The notes under the pieces were generated by a model that made no database searches, was not told the origin of the DNA, and saw nothing but the letters and a program-made list of their open reading frames with translations. DNA of 64,000 nucleotides from Malurus cyaneus samueli (taxonomy: Eukaryota > Chordata > Aves > Passeriformes > Maluridae): NCBI GenBank assembly GCA_009741485.1, contig CM019217.1, positions 42,163,950 to 42,227,949 on the forward strand. Reading direction: 5' to 3'. The translations under genes and the position numbers were made by a program. Below, piece by piece: positions 25,786-37,855 of the stretch (positions are counted from its first letter, which is position 1; every line of letters starts with the position of its first letter).

Positions 25786-25813
25786 ATGCTCCTCCTCGGG
25801 CTGCTCCTGCTGA
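25620..25813 (+). promoter_or_regulatory. Upstream ORFs in the PDGFC leader
   Basis: Two upstream ATGs lie close together. The one at 25628 opens MWKLPC... and ends at TGA 25811-25813, 23 bases past the main ATG A at 25786 and in a different frame. The one at 25620 is in the third frame and stays open through the whole exon, past the splice donor to 26228 in unspliced sequence. From memory, the mammalian leader has the same MWKLPC start, but its ORF stops before the main start, and the first ATG there is followed directly by a stop. Overlapping upstream ORFs would be expected to reduce initiation at 25786. Because exon 1 appears to contain one-base errors, where these ORFs end is also uncertain. 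Confidence 0.55.
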
Positions 25814-25901
25814 CATCTGCCCTGGCCGGCCGCAGGCACGGGGCCGTCGCCGAGTCCGACCCAGCAGCAAGTTCGCCTTCCCGGCGCCAAGGAGCAGAAC
25901 G
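25786..25901 (+). CDS. PDGFC: PDGFC, coding part of exon 1 (signal peptide), with two apparent frameshifts
   Basis: PDGF-C is a secreted dimeric growth factor with an N-terminal CUB domain and a C-terminal PDGF/VEGF cystine-knot domain. After proteolytic removal of the CUB domain it activates PDGFR-alpha. Only the first exon is here. ATG 25786 gives MLLLGLLLLTSALAG followed by RRHGAVAESD, a typical signal peptide (hydrophobic run at residues 2-14) matching the known PDGFC N-terminus. After GAC 25858-25860 the frame breaks: two bases (25861-25862) replace a codon. The next frame reads SSKFAFP (25863-25883). It breaks again where 25884-25885 replace a codon. AKEQN plus one base (25886-25901) then completes the expected exon end, with donor GTAAGG at 25902. 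The family exon is 39 codons plus one base (118); this one has 116. Read without correction, the main frame stops at TAA 25903-25905. Start context is weak (C at -3, C at +4). The CUB and growth-factor exons lie beyond the window. Confidence 0.9.
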
Positions 25902-25907
25902 GTAAGG
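25902..25907 (+). other. Splice donor of PDGFC exon 1
   Basis: GTAAGG directly follows ...CAGAACG, the position and phase (one base into a codon) where the vertebrate PDGFC exon 1 ends. The GTAAG core is a strong donor. Confidence 0.85.
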
Positions 25908-25965
25908 AGCCGCAGCGCCCGCCGCTGCGCAGCCGGCGGGCAGGGAGGGGGCGGGCGCCCGGCCG

Positions 25966-25989
25966 GAGCAGAGCAGAGCGGAGCGGAGC
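25966..25989 (+). repeat. GAGC(A/G) pentamer short tandem repeat
   Basis: Five consecutive five-base units alternating GAGCA and GAGCG, the last one cut short, just inside intron 1 within the CpG island. Confidence 0.8.
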
Positions 25990-26300
25990 TCTCCTTTCCT
26001 ATTCTCTGCTCTCGGCTCCCTCCTCCCGCCCGCGGGCAGCCCTGTGCCGCTCAGGGAGCGCGCCCCGCGGTGGGGGCGCAGGAGCAGCGGGGCTCTGCCC
26101 TCGGCTCCGGGCAGCGCCGCGGTAAAAGGCAGCGGCGCCGCGGCCGCGGGGGGAGCCCGGCGGCTCCCTCTTCTGCGTACTTGAGGTGCAAATGTGTCCC
26201 CTGCCCCTCCACCGCTTCACTCTGCTAAAAAAACAAACAAAAGCAACAACCCAAACCCAGCACGACCCGCGCACCTTTGTACCCTAAATGCTTCGCTCTC

Positions 26301-26327
26301 GGGGTAGGGGGGTGGAGGGGGGTGGGG
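26301..26327 (+). promoter_or_regulatory. Potential G-quadruplex near the start of intron 1
   Basis: Four G-tracts of 4, 6, 6 and 4 (26301-26304, 26307-26312, 26317-26322, 26324-26327) are separated by loops of 2, 4 and 1 bases. They lie on the non-template strand 400 bases after the donor. The motif fits the standard quadruplex rule. That it has a function is inference. Confidence 0.6.
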
Positions 26328-26728
26328 TTTTGTGTCTGTGCGTGAATGAGTGGTGTTTTGTACGGGCTGGAAACGAGCTAATCCTGCATAGGAAATGAGA
26401 ATTACTTTCAACTTTCAAGTGTACCTGAAATGTTTAGAAAACTCTCAAATGCAAGTTCCCCTGGGCTGGGGCTGCGCAAAGCTGGAGAAAGACTCCTTTC
26501 ATACGGCAAGGGCAGCTTCGGGGTGTGTAATTTGCTTAGCCTCTGAACTCCATATGATTTACATTATTCAGATTTTTAGGCGTCTTTCCTCTTGATCTGC
26601 TATTATGAAGTCATTTTAAAGAATATTTTACAAACTGTAACGATATATACTGCATGAAACCACACTTAGTGTAGAATATATAAAATTAAGGCTGTTAGCA
26701 TACATTCATGGAAACCCGGTGTTTATGG

Positions 26729-26749
26729 AGGGGCGGGGGGGGGGGGGGG
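26729..26749 (+). repeat. G-rich tract with a 15-base poly-G run
   Basis: A short G run, one C, then 15 consecutive G (26735-26749) followed by TGTGTTTG. It is another non-template G cluster and also a site where sequencing length is unreliable. Confidence 0.85.
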
Positions 26750-26979
26750 TGTGTTTGAAAAATTTAGTACTTAGCATGTCAGCTAGAACAAGCTTTCTCC
26801 CTGGGCACAAACCAACACAAAAGGCTAAGCTGGGAGCTCTCTGAACTGTAATGAAATAAAGCAGAAACGCAGATTCGAGGCTAATTCAATTCTCTCAACT
26901 TTGAACTTGGGACTCCCCAGATAAAAGTATTTTATGTCGTATCTTATAATAGAAAGCAAAGTTTCAGAAACTCTGCAAG

Positions 26980-27420
26980 TGCTCTGTGAATGGGTAGAAT
27001 ATGCAGTGCACTAACAAATTTAAAAGGGGAAGATTAACAGTGCTGTGGCCTGTTAATGTGATGATATATGGCACCTGCAGACTGCCGGAGCTGCTGATCA
27101 AAGAGCAGCATGGGGATCAATCTCTAATCAGAGCAACTGTGAAGGGCCAGAGGAAAGTGATCAAAAGACTCAGAGACCCGGCTATTCTGACAGGAAACCA
27201 ATCAGACTTTGTGCACAGTGCAGGAAATTATCTGCTCTGTGTGAGAAATCACTCGATTTCTACCCCTTCCCATCCTACCTGGTGTTTAGAGGCTTTAGGG
27301 TTAGTTTGTGACAGAATGGGCTTGGCAAATATGTGCTGATGTCTTGTGCTGTCACACTGCCTTTTCTTAAATTTGCATGGTATGCATATGGAGCTTATCA
27401 ACATATGGATTATTGTCATT
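26980..27420 (+). promoter_or_regulatory. Candidate intronic regulatory element (motif cluster)
   Basis: Within about 440 bases there are GATCAAAG (27096-27103, exact TCF/LEF core) and a related GATCAAAAG (27159-27167). There is also a CACCTG E-box (27072-27077), CCAATCAG (27198-27205), an exact octamer ATTTGCAT (27371-27378), and two CATATG E-boxes (27385-27390 and 27402-27407). Composition is more balanced than in the surrounding intron, and a 112-codon chance frame crosses it. Position 1.1-1.5 kb into intron 1 is common for enhancers. These are motif matches only. Conservation is not tested. Confidence 0.3.
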
Positions 27421-30400
27421 GCTTTGCTTTAACTTTGTCAGGACTGGAAAGAAACCTGCTATGCTGTCAGTCTCCTCTAAAAGGTTTGTTCCAGGATAAC
27501 ACAGCTGGGCCCTGAAAGGCCTCCAGGGTGCAACAATGGGCGCACAATAGTGTAAAAGGTAGAGCATACAGCACAGAAGCAAAACTAATGGAAATAGGTG
27601 TAAGTATATGTGACAGTACCAACTAGATTCTGATTACATATATCAGAAATGCAGCTGCCTTAGGTCAGGCTTCAACTGATCTGCAATGAAATTTGGCATG
27701 CTCTAAGATACAGTCACTACATCTTAGAACAAATGCAAAGCCAGGAGAACTTTTATGTTATTTTTTTTAAATGTGCCCTGAAACTATATTATGTGATAGT
27801 TTATACTCAGAACAATCCAGGTTCCTCTTGTAGCTTACTTTAAGTTTGCCTTATAGTTGTTCAGTTCCAACACTTACTTGAAATAATTAGCACTAGTTTA
27901 AATATAGCTAGGTACCAACCCCTGACTTTTCTTGACTGATTTTAATTATTTGGGGGATCAGTAACACAAGTCAAACCAGTTCTTACTTGATTTAATTAGA
28001 GTGATTTTTACACTCTGCTGCAATCTAAAGATTGTATAGCTTTTAGCTAGAGGCAGGTTAAAACTCCCTGGAGTATGAAAATGAGATATTGCCGTTCACG
28101 TGCCAAATAATCTCTGGTCAAGAGAGAGGGAGATTTTTTACTCAAGCAGTCTACAAATAAAAATTCTGTCCTCAACCTGTAAAACTGCTAAGTAGCCAAG
28201 AAGTTTTGCAGTAGAATGGATTACAGTGTTGCTCAGCTGCACACATGGGTGCTGTAGCTGTTGCTTTAAGCTGATACTGAGGATGCCTATGAACAGTTAT
28301 TGATTCAGTGGGACTACTAGTGTTTCAAAGGGTAAGCATGTACTTAAAGATTGATTTGTTCATAACTGATATTGGCTTATTAAATAACTAAATTATTTTT
28401 AACTTCAAAATTGCCATTTGACACAACTTATTTGCTAATTGTGGGCATAAGAAGCTCTCTTGGTTTTGCTGCATTGTGAAAATTATTTTAGGTGACAATT
28501 TCTTAATGTGAATATTTCTTCATAACTGTATGTTAAATATTTTGGAACACAGTGTTTTGCTGTTACCTCTGAGAAATTCAGTGTGTTGGTTGTTGTGAGG
28601 TCAGCGCAGCAAGAAACCACTTAAAACTACCTCCATGTTTTTATTTGCCTACCCTCTGTTACAGTGAGATTTTCTTTAGGAACAGGTTTTATGTGTAAAT
28701 CTGCTTGACAGTAAAAGGGGTTTATGGAATTTCCTTGAAAAAAAATACTATTTATCTTTATTGTTTTTATTTTATTCCACTGAGTAAATAATCATCTGGA
28801 GGATCAAAGAAGTTTATGCAACAGTTTTCTGTAAACACCAGCAGTAAATGGTGCATGTAGTGATGACTCCCATTTATCTGGGTCAATTCCATTGCTACAA
28901 TTCTTTATCACGTAGAAAAACAGATCATGCTTTGAAGGGTTTTTCATACTCAGGTGTCTTTATCATTTCTCTTATGGCTCTTTGATGTATTTATTGCAAT
29001 TTTTCCATATTGAAGCAAAGAGTCAAGAAAAATTGAATGTTCAGTTTCTTTTAAATCACAAAACTGAATCTCTTCTATATTGAATTTGATTACTTGGATA
29101 GTTGACTTATTTATTTTTTTCTGGTATAGTGCTTGCTTCATTTCTATCTACTTTTGACTGCTGTTTTTGACATAGCATACTACTTCATGCCATTTCTGTA
29201 GTTCAAGAAATGTCTGAGGGAGCTGTTGGTAGCTTGAGTACTGTGAATGACCTAACCCTGGTGGTCTGAGTGCACCTGCTTATGTGATATTATTAGTTTA
29301 ATCTGGATTTGATTACAATGTGAGATGGCAGGAGAATCTAAGATCTGTTCCCTTGGCTGCCTTAGAACAAAATGCAATAAATGTTTAAAGTAATTTTGCT
29401 AAGCTATCAGCTGTTACATTTTCTATGAGAAACATGAGAATTTCTCTGTAGAATAGAATGTAAAAGCTATTATTGGGTGCCATAATCAATGATGTGTACA
29501 GCTTATGTGGTGTGTACGTTTCCAGTGTAGTACTGAATGACTTCAGGAGGCTGAGAAGGTCAGTTAGAAGCTCACCAGGACCAACTAGAAAGACTGCAGT
29601 CAGTTTCAAGTGTGAATGAACTGCAGTAAATAGAGATGCTGAAGTAAATCTTAGAAAACTGAAGCACTTGCTTGATTTCTGTCAATCCTGCAGCACAGGT
29701 AATGTGTCAGTCATGGTCTGTCTTCACAGATCTCAAAAGGAATTTAGTTGTTTTTTTTCTTCCTCCACATGAACAGAAATCCCTAATAATAAGTTTCACT
29801 AACTGATCACTTCATAATCTATTTACAAAATCTTCTGAAATGGGCAAGCTTTGTGTAGCTAAAATTGAACCCGAAGGTGTGCCCTTGAGGCAGAGTTGGA
29901 AACTAGCACATTTCAGGCCATCCTTGGGAAAAGTTGCTGGGTGCAGCTGGAGCTAAGAGTGTAGCTGAAGTGCCAGGGGAAGATTCTATCACCACCTCCA
30001 CGTGTGTGTGGCCTGACATGCCCACTCTGAACTACACAGAGGATTCCCTGGTTTCTGTATCTCCAAAGAGAGCTTCCAGCTTATTTTGTGGGGGGCAGCA
30101 TCACAACAAGAGTTTTTGATTAAATTTAACTCAGGCTGAACATCAGAAAAAGGTGTGGATGTCCAGGTGATGCAGCACATTGAATCCTTACAGATGGGAA
30201 TGTCAGTGCTTTGACATGAAGGCGGTCGTTTGATTGCAGAATTACCTCTTGGAACTGAACATGCTTTATAGTGGTGTGATGCCACTTTCACTGGTTCATG
30301 GTGAATTGAAAAGAACCAGCACAGCCTGTTGACTACTGCTGAGTAGCAGAAATTGTCTTAGTTTTGAGAAGATAAGGAAGTATAACACACAAGCATGTGT

Positions 30401-31671
30401 CATCTAAAGGGAAACTTGAAAGTGATGAAATTTTTCTCAAGTTAAATCTATTTCTGCTTAGTCCAAGGTTTGTTTTGAAATATTTTAAAGCTGGTTTTCC
30501 TGGAGAGTAAAGAACTACAGCACACCCTCTTTTGACTTTAAGCGAAAGATTGTGACAAATTAGAGAAGCTGTTCAACACTACAATAAATTGCAGAGGAAG
30601 TAAGTTTTTAAAACAGGGTTTTTGTGTTTGTAGTTGACTTCTGGCATATTATTTTCCATTTAGCAGAATGTTCCTTGGTTCTTCTTAGTCCTGCCTGTTA
30701 CTTCTCGCAGTTTCTTCTGCTAGGTAAAAGTAAGGCTTTTAAAAAGCATAGACCATTTACTCATTGTTCCAAATATGCAATCATTCCAACCTACCCATAT
30801 GCTTTTAAAGTATCTTGAATGGGATGTAGTGTAAAATCTCATTTTTGCATTAGCTAGTTCTTACTAGGTTTGCAGATTGGACTTCAAAGCTTTATGCCAT
30901 GTTGTTTGGGTGTTTTTAATTAGTCTGTCAGTCAGAGTTTTATAATGGAGAAGGGGCACACCTTGAACAGGGACAGCTATAGTGCCAAAGAGCTTATGTT
31001 GAACTTTGCTTTCACATAAACATAATGTTTTTTTCTATCTTATAACTTTCTCCAAACCCTTTGAGTCTTAATTATTAAACACTCAACATGTAACAGCAAA
31101 GTAGTGGTTTACATCATACAGCAGTGGTTGTGCACTATAGCAGAGTGGCTTTGGGGGTTCTGTCTCTGTTGTGTTGTTGTTACTTTTGGTTTTTGCTACA
31201 TCTGGCAGTTCCTGATTACTAGAAAGAGGATGTGCTGAGCAAGCCCACTTCCCTTATCGGGAAATGAGCCTCTTCAATTGCTTTATAGATAGCTCTTGGC
31301 TTTACTAGAGAGCCTTGCCCTTGCTTTTTAGAACCAAAGTACATGCCATGGAAAATACCCTTCTTGGTGTGTAAGCATCTTAAGAATTGGGCTATACAGA
31401 TGTTGCATTTTACCAGAAACCAGTGGGACTTAGAAAAAAGTTACTTCGAAAAAGAACGGAAAGTGAATAGACCTAGCACATGGAAACATGGTTATTTTGG
31501 TTGCACTTAAGTATCTATATGAGTGCTTTGTTGTTTCAGAGTTTCTGAGAAATTAAGGGCATGATAAGAAATTAAGGAATTAAGTGCTTACTCAGCCCTG
31601 TCATTTCCCTTTTTTGGGAGAACTTTTACAGCTTGTGTTTGAACATGAAATGCTTTTATTAAAGTAGCTAA

Positions 31672-31723
31672 GTGAAAACTCATAATTTCTGATGTCTGTG
31701 AAAATTCATAATTTCTGTGTTCT
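31672..31723 (+). repeat. Imperfect 26-base tandem duplication
   Basis: Two adjacent 26-base copies (31672-31697 and 31698-31723), both starting GTGAAAA and sharing CATAATTTCTG, differ at a few positions. This is a small local duplication in intron 1. Confidence 0.7.
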
Positions 31724-34700
31724 TCTGAAGCTAAAATATAAATCGGTGTTTTGAAGAGGTTTTCTTAGATTGTAGGGTGTTATTTTAAGGTGGCATTGCC
31801 TGGAAAATTTGTTCCTGGCTCCGTTCATAGACATCCTAGCCTTAGGGTTCATCTGTCCTCTGATCACTTCTTCTTGACATCATTCTACTGAGATTTTTTA
31901 AAACATATCTCCAGCATTACATTGGGCTATTTGGGTTTAATTTCATGATCCTGCAGCATACTGAGCAGTCTTTTAATGTGAAGGTAAGTCATCTTTACAA
32001 AGCATGTGTACAATAACAACTATATACATTTTCATAACTTAATCAGTTTCCACAGCAGTTGGTCAGTTAGGTGACAAAACACAGGACTCTGGATGCTCTG
32101 GGAGAAAGTCTTACAGAAAGTATAAGAACTCTTAAAAATCCAATGTAAACAAAAGGAGAAAGCCCAGCTAATTCCTTCATCTCTTGCAGGCACTTCTGCA
32201 TTAGGGTTCAAAAGTGGTGTCTTTTTTTTTTCTGAGCTTGATTACTTCTATTCCAGCTATTCCATTTTTGCTGAGCTTGCCCTCAGATTGGGATTTTGGC
32301 GTTCACCTTGTGTGGCCATGACCATGGGTTTGCCCTGGGCTTGGAGGCTGCTTGGCTTCTGGTCCCTGTGGAAGCCTCACCAGCCTTGAGAGGGTGTGCC
32401 ACCCCCAAGCCACACCAATGTGCTGTCACCTTTGCTGACTAGACTGTGATGTGAGTTGGCTGCAGCTGAAGTTAAAAGCACTCCTTGGCTGTTTAGCTAA
32501 GTCTCTTTGAGCCACTGGATCATTCACATAAACATGATTTTTTTTTTTTATCTTACATTAATGTGGCTGTTCTCATTCACATGGGCTGATTTAGGACCAT
32601 GCACATAAACACTGCTGGGAGGATCTTCACACGGATGGTCACTGCTTTTGTTTTTTGATTTTTTTTTTTCTCACTGCCGTTTTCACATGCAGGCATATGG
32701 AGCTGAATTAACATCCCTGCAATCCAATGCAATACAGCCAGAAACAGAAATGGAAGAAAGTGTTCAGAAGCATCCTTTTATGCTACTGAGAATAATCAAT
32801 AACACCTTTTTCCTGTGGCAATGTATCTTTTAGTGCATTAATCCTCACAAATTAGCCATTAATCTTGCCATTTTATGGTAAATTCATTCAAAGTATCATT
32901 ACAAACATGGATGTTCTAAGGAGATTCTTCTAGGCTGAGGGTCACCTCTGTTCCTATACTCCCTGAAAATCCAAAACACAAAAATGTCTCCTTGAATTAG
33001 ATAAAACTGGTTATTAACTGCATTCAAATAGTATGCAGCCATGGCTCTATTTGATCACTGTTGTGCTTTCTCCACATGGAGTGGAGTTTATTACCTGAAT
33101 AAAGCTTGGTAAAGGCAAGGAGGCCAAGTCTTTCTTTGGTCATGCACCTTGCTAGCATTGTGGTTGAAATTAAAAGTCTTTGGTTTTAAATTTTTAGTAT
33201 TTAGTTTTCTAGATGAGCAGTGCTGTTGGTTGGGTACCTATCCTGTTATGTTTCTTATGTTCTACTAAAGGAAGGCAGAGGAGGTCTTCTAGCTTTCAGC
33301 AAATGTCTGGCATAGCCAGTGATAATTTTGTATGTTGGATTTAAACTCCCTTATTACCCTTGTGTGGCTTTTCTTGAAATCTTATGTCTGTCTCAGAAAA
33401 AGCAAAGAATGTCTTGGGGAAAAGAAACAATGCTGCTTGTATTTTCTGTACATTTAATTCCTTTTTCATTGCTGCAACTGTAGTATTCTTACTACGAATT
33501 GGCAATAAATCATGTGAGAAGGTGTGGGGCCAGGGAGTTAGATGCTGCAGTTAATTAGGGAATTGGTCCTGTAATCTGATAAATGGGCTTCAAACTAAGT
33601 TCAGGCAGTAAAAGGTAAAGGAGTGACGCCCTTTTTGTAGTTTTGACATTCTACATTTTTAAACCATTATTCAGTTTGGCACATATCATCAAAGTTGTAA
33701 GTTTCTGTGAACAAAAGGCTGGTGAAATACCAATGAGTGTCATGTTTGAAGAGTAGTTTACACTGGAAAAATGGTTTTGGAGATGCTCTTAGCACACCTT
33801 CCCTGTCAATCCATAGCTTCTGATTTCTCAATGCCTCTTTTTAAGCATCATTTGTTTAAAAGCACATGAAGTGGGAAAGTGACTTTGCTGGAAGAAGTAC
33901 TTATTGCTGAACTAACATATAATATCACTTATTCTGATTGTTATCTTTAGTTAGAGTCTTTTCCATAAAATTCAGTAGTGCAGTCTTTTCTTAAACTATT
34001 ATCTGGGGTGTCTTACACATTGGATGAACTATTGTATGATAGCAGCTAGCATGTCTATGTTTGATTATTATTATTTTCTATTTCTATTTTATTACTTTTT
34101 CTCCCCCTGTGTACTTCTCTGTGCCACCACCCAGCTGCGGTCACCCTTGTTCCAAACAATCCAAGGCATTAGTCCTAGGGGCTCCACGTTTCTCCTTGCA
34201 TTGACAGGAAACCAGAACTCATTTTATGCAATAGTTAAACATTAAAAAAGGCATATGGCACAGGAAATTCTTTTTCTGTGTGTGAAGGTATGGCATTTCC
34301 AAACTGAGAGTGTTGTTCCGACTATTTCACCGGTAGTGGAGAGTTATATGAGGCCACTTCCATCTGCAGAGAATCTGTTTCACTTGCTTGTGGTTCTGGG
34401 GCTCATTCAAATGCTCTAAAACAAAATAAAAGGAGTGGATGTAATAACTTCTTTATGGAAAAGTCATAAAAAGCTACAGGGCCGTGTAAACAAATTGGGT
34501 CATTTACAAGATGTTTAAGTGATGGATATTGAGTCCAAATTCAAAGGTGTGGATTAGGTTTTTACAGTCATCTTGGCTGAATTTTACCCTCAACAAGATT
34601 TTCTTTCTCTGTCAGGAATGCCTTTGACACTAAAGATGACAAATTTTCAGAAACAGTGTTTTGAAACATTTCAGTGCATTCAGAGTAAAGCCAAAATGCA

Positions 34701-37700
34701 GGAGAACAATTCAGTACTATAATCTGTTATTTTTCTAGGTGAATGAGGGGCCTTTTTTGATCTGCATGGTTACACTGTGAAACCATAGTGGAACTTTGCA
34801 CTATTCCCAGGGAAAATCAACTAAAAGAGTTTCCCTTCTGGATTTAAACATGCCTGAACTGATTACAAAGCAACCATTTTGGCTCTCTGCTCTGTTAGTA
34901 TAAATAGGTTTGCACAGTACAGCAGCAACTGTGATCCAGGCTAAACTGTGCTAGTCACAGAAACTTGTATCCCATTGAAGCACTGAGCATCATTATCTAC
35001 GGTGTGTCAACTCACAAGGCCCTCCTGACTCTATCATTTGTCAGAGTAAAAAGTGGAATGAAAAATACAATAAGTCTTCTGCATGTTAAGATGAATTCTG
35101 TGGGTCATTTATTTGCTTTGATGTAAATGTAAGCTAAAGCATGGGCAATTTTCTCATGTTTGGGGGAGGGACAGTGGTGTTAGCTATGCAGGGTGCTTAC
35201 CCTCTCATCAGATGGGATTGCTCAGCTCTTTTACTTACAAAGCAACTTCAGTTACCTTTCATAAGTCTTCATGCCCTAAAATCTGCAGATTATTTCAGAA
35301 TGAAAATAAGTTTACTAAGCACAAGTTTGGAGCAACTGTAAGCAACTGTACATGGCTGAAGCTCCTTTTTTGTATGTGCAGTGATAAATAATGAACTGTT
35401 GATGTATCTTTTAGATGCTTACTAATAGCTGTTACCTGGGAAGTGTATATCTGTGATAATACAGCATTTGAGGAAGTCCTTCAGAAAGGGATTTGAATGA
35501 TTGTGGCTTCATACAGTGTCAAGTGTAAAAGGTTTGTATGTATATTATTGGCACTTTGTGTCTCAAAAATAAATTTTGGGAAAGTGTTCTATCTTAGTAT
35601 TTCAAGGCTTCCATCTCTTAGTACTTAGCTGATCTGTAGTCACGCATGGAGTTTAAACCTGACAACTTTTCTGTTGCTCATGAAACTACAGTGGATCTAA
35701 GATAAAATCTCTTAATTGACAGCTAACAGGAAATGGCTCCAAAACCAATGTTATTTCTATAAAATGAGGTGAAACTCTTGTATATGACCTTGCCTACTGT
35801 TTTAAAATATGGCTAAACATTCTTGATGGCCTTGCTTTCTTTTCCTTGCATCATTCAAAAATCCCAGGCCTGTGGAGCACTGCATATCGATAGGCAGTCC
35901 CTATCCATGAGCTTTTCAGTCTGAAACTTTAAATACGCTGAACATTTCTGCTAAGAGCTCGCTGTTTCTCTCACAGTGCTTGGTGTTGTGAGAAGTCACA
36001 AAGTGCTTGCCTGTAGTGCTAATGCAGCCTTGTAGTTACTCCTTCTGAACTGGAGATTGAATTTGTTACAGTTGAGCCTTTCAGCAATTCTTCCTATCTG
36101 CCTTAGGTCCTTTATAAAGATTGGCACAAGATGCGGAGAACAACCACTGGTTTTGGTTTCTTCACTGGGAATCTTTATTCTCTACTTGTTCTCAGTAGCT
36201 GCAAAAACTAGTATGTGTGTAGGGAAGTGAGTGTCCAGTGAGTCCAGACAGAACTGGCATATATTTTGAGTTCAATAATTTTCATCAGAAGAGAGACCAT
36301 TGAGATAGGGAAGATCAAAAACAAACACCTCAAGAATGCCACACCTCGGCAGAGTATGACAGTAAAGAGAGCTCTGTTTCTTAAATACCTACCTGATTTG
36401 CAAAATTATCATATTGCTTGTGGGGAAAAAGATTGTTTTGTGTAGTTGTCAAGTAGAAAGATAAACATGTTTCTAAAGCACGTGCTTGCCTTAATCGGCA
36501 AGAATCTTACAGAACTCTGATGGGGCTTATTAGTCAAGATGCACATGGAGGTACTCTGTGTCGATAACACGCAATGAAGTAGCAGCGAAATGTTTCCATT
36601 TTGTTATTGCTTTCAACATAGTTACATTGCCAACATTTGGTCACAGTTCTTCACGTTGGGGAAAGAAAATGATGATGTGCTGGCTGTCTAATACTGACCA
36701 TTGGTTTTATGGGATTTTAACTTTGAGTTTTCAGCTCCATCTATTATTAAAAATACTGTTTCCAGGTTGGATCAATGCCCTTGCATAAAGCTGATTTCTC
36801 TTGCTCATTGTAGAAGAAAACCTAACTCAAATATTGTTAATAGTTCTGGTTCACTGGAAACAGTTTAAAATATTTCACTCTAGAAGGGAGGCTTAGTTTT
36901 CTTAGGGGCAATTTTAACAACACAACATTTCTTTCTAGCAGTTCTAGCTCAGTAGATGGTCGTTAATTATTCAAGTTTATAGTTAAGTGCACTGGTGTGT
37001 GGTTTATTCTGACATTTTTATGTATGTGGACGCTTAATAGATGTTTGTTCTCTGTTTCTTGAGGTTTGTTCTTGGGCTAGATTGACCTGTTCAGATTCTT
37101 TCAGTTTTAGGAAGTGCTTCATGTTCAGTATTTGCATTTCAGATGAGAACGTGTTCTCTGTAGATTTTCAGAGAGTGGGAATCTCTTGCTTTAAGTTGAC
37201 TTGGGCAAGCACTGGTGAATGTTGGAGCTAAAACTATTTTGACTGAATTCAAAGTGGGCTATCAGTGTGTTAAACAGGTCCTAAAACATTCAATAAACTG
37301 TGTAGAGTTTAAATAGCAGTCTTATGTGTATTCAAGGAGATCAACTAATGCTAGGTGACATTAAAATATTTACATTTTGTTTTAATTCTCTTGGGTTTGG
37401 GAAGAATGGAATCTTCCCTGCTCTCCTACATGTCAGCTGTTCTTAAAATCATTTAATTCTGGGCAATAGTGGCTGTTGAACATGTGTACCATTGGCCACA
37501 TCCAAGCTTCATGTTAAGATATGTGCTCCACACAGGGATAATGTCTCATTTGTGTGGCTGCAGAGAGTTCACACCGTCTGGTTTTGGAATTTTCATGTGC
37601 ACCCAAATGTTGCTACTGAATACAGAATATAGGAGCTATTGGTTTCTGAGTCCTGATACCCCAGTCTTTCTTCAGGATCTTCAAAAACAACTCTGGAGCA

Positions 37701-37709
37701 TGTAGGAGT

Positions 37710-37855
37710 TTTTTTGTTTGGCTCTTTAAATTTTCTTTTTTTCTTTTTTGTTTTTGTTTTAAATTTTGTTTTAATTCTTTTTAAAGTGAATGATTTTATA
37801 AATAAGCATTTATTTATTAAATATTTTATTAAAAACTATTTATTATTTTTTACCT
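37710..37855. repeat. AT-rich low-complexity stretch
   Basis: Long T-rich then A/T-mixed sequence with almost no G or C (TTTTGTTTT patterns, then ATTTATTTATTAAAT). It resembles matrix-attachment-type DNA, but no function is shown. Confidence 0.7.

Larger units (their letters stand above)
24960..26175 (+). promoter_or_regulatory. PDGFC: CpG island and promoter of PDGFC
   Basis: G+C and CpG content rise sharply at about 24960 and fall after about 26175, the only such interval in the window. GC-box-like CCCCGCCCC lies at 25326-25334 and GGGGCGGG at 25947-25954. I see no TATA box at a sensible distance from the leader, so this is likely a TATA-less, dispersed-start promoter. The transcription start is probably somewhere in 25400-25560 but cannot be fixed from sequence. 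The long GC-rich open frames on both strands (for example 24933-25431 minus, 25218-25478 plus) are expected from composition, since stop codons are rare in such sequence. An antisense divergent transcript is possible but not shown. Confidence 0.85.

Noticed and set aside
25620..26228. 202-codon plus-strand frame through exon 1 taken as a separate protein
   Set aside because: It crosses the PDGFC donor at 25902 and reads mostly low-complexity A/R/P sequence. Its SSKFAFP piece is PDGFC sequence seen after a frame break.
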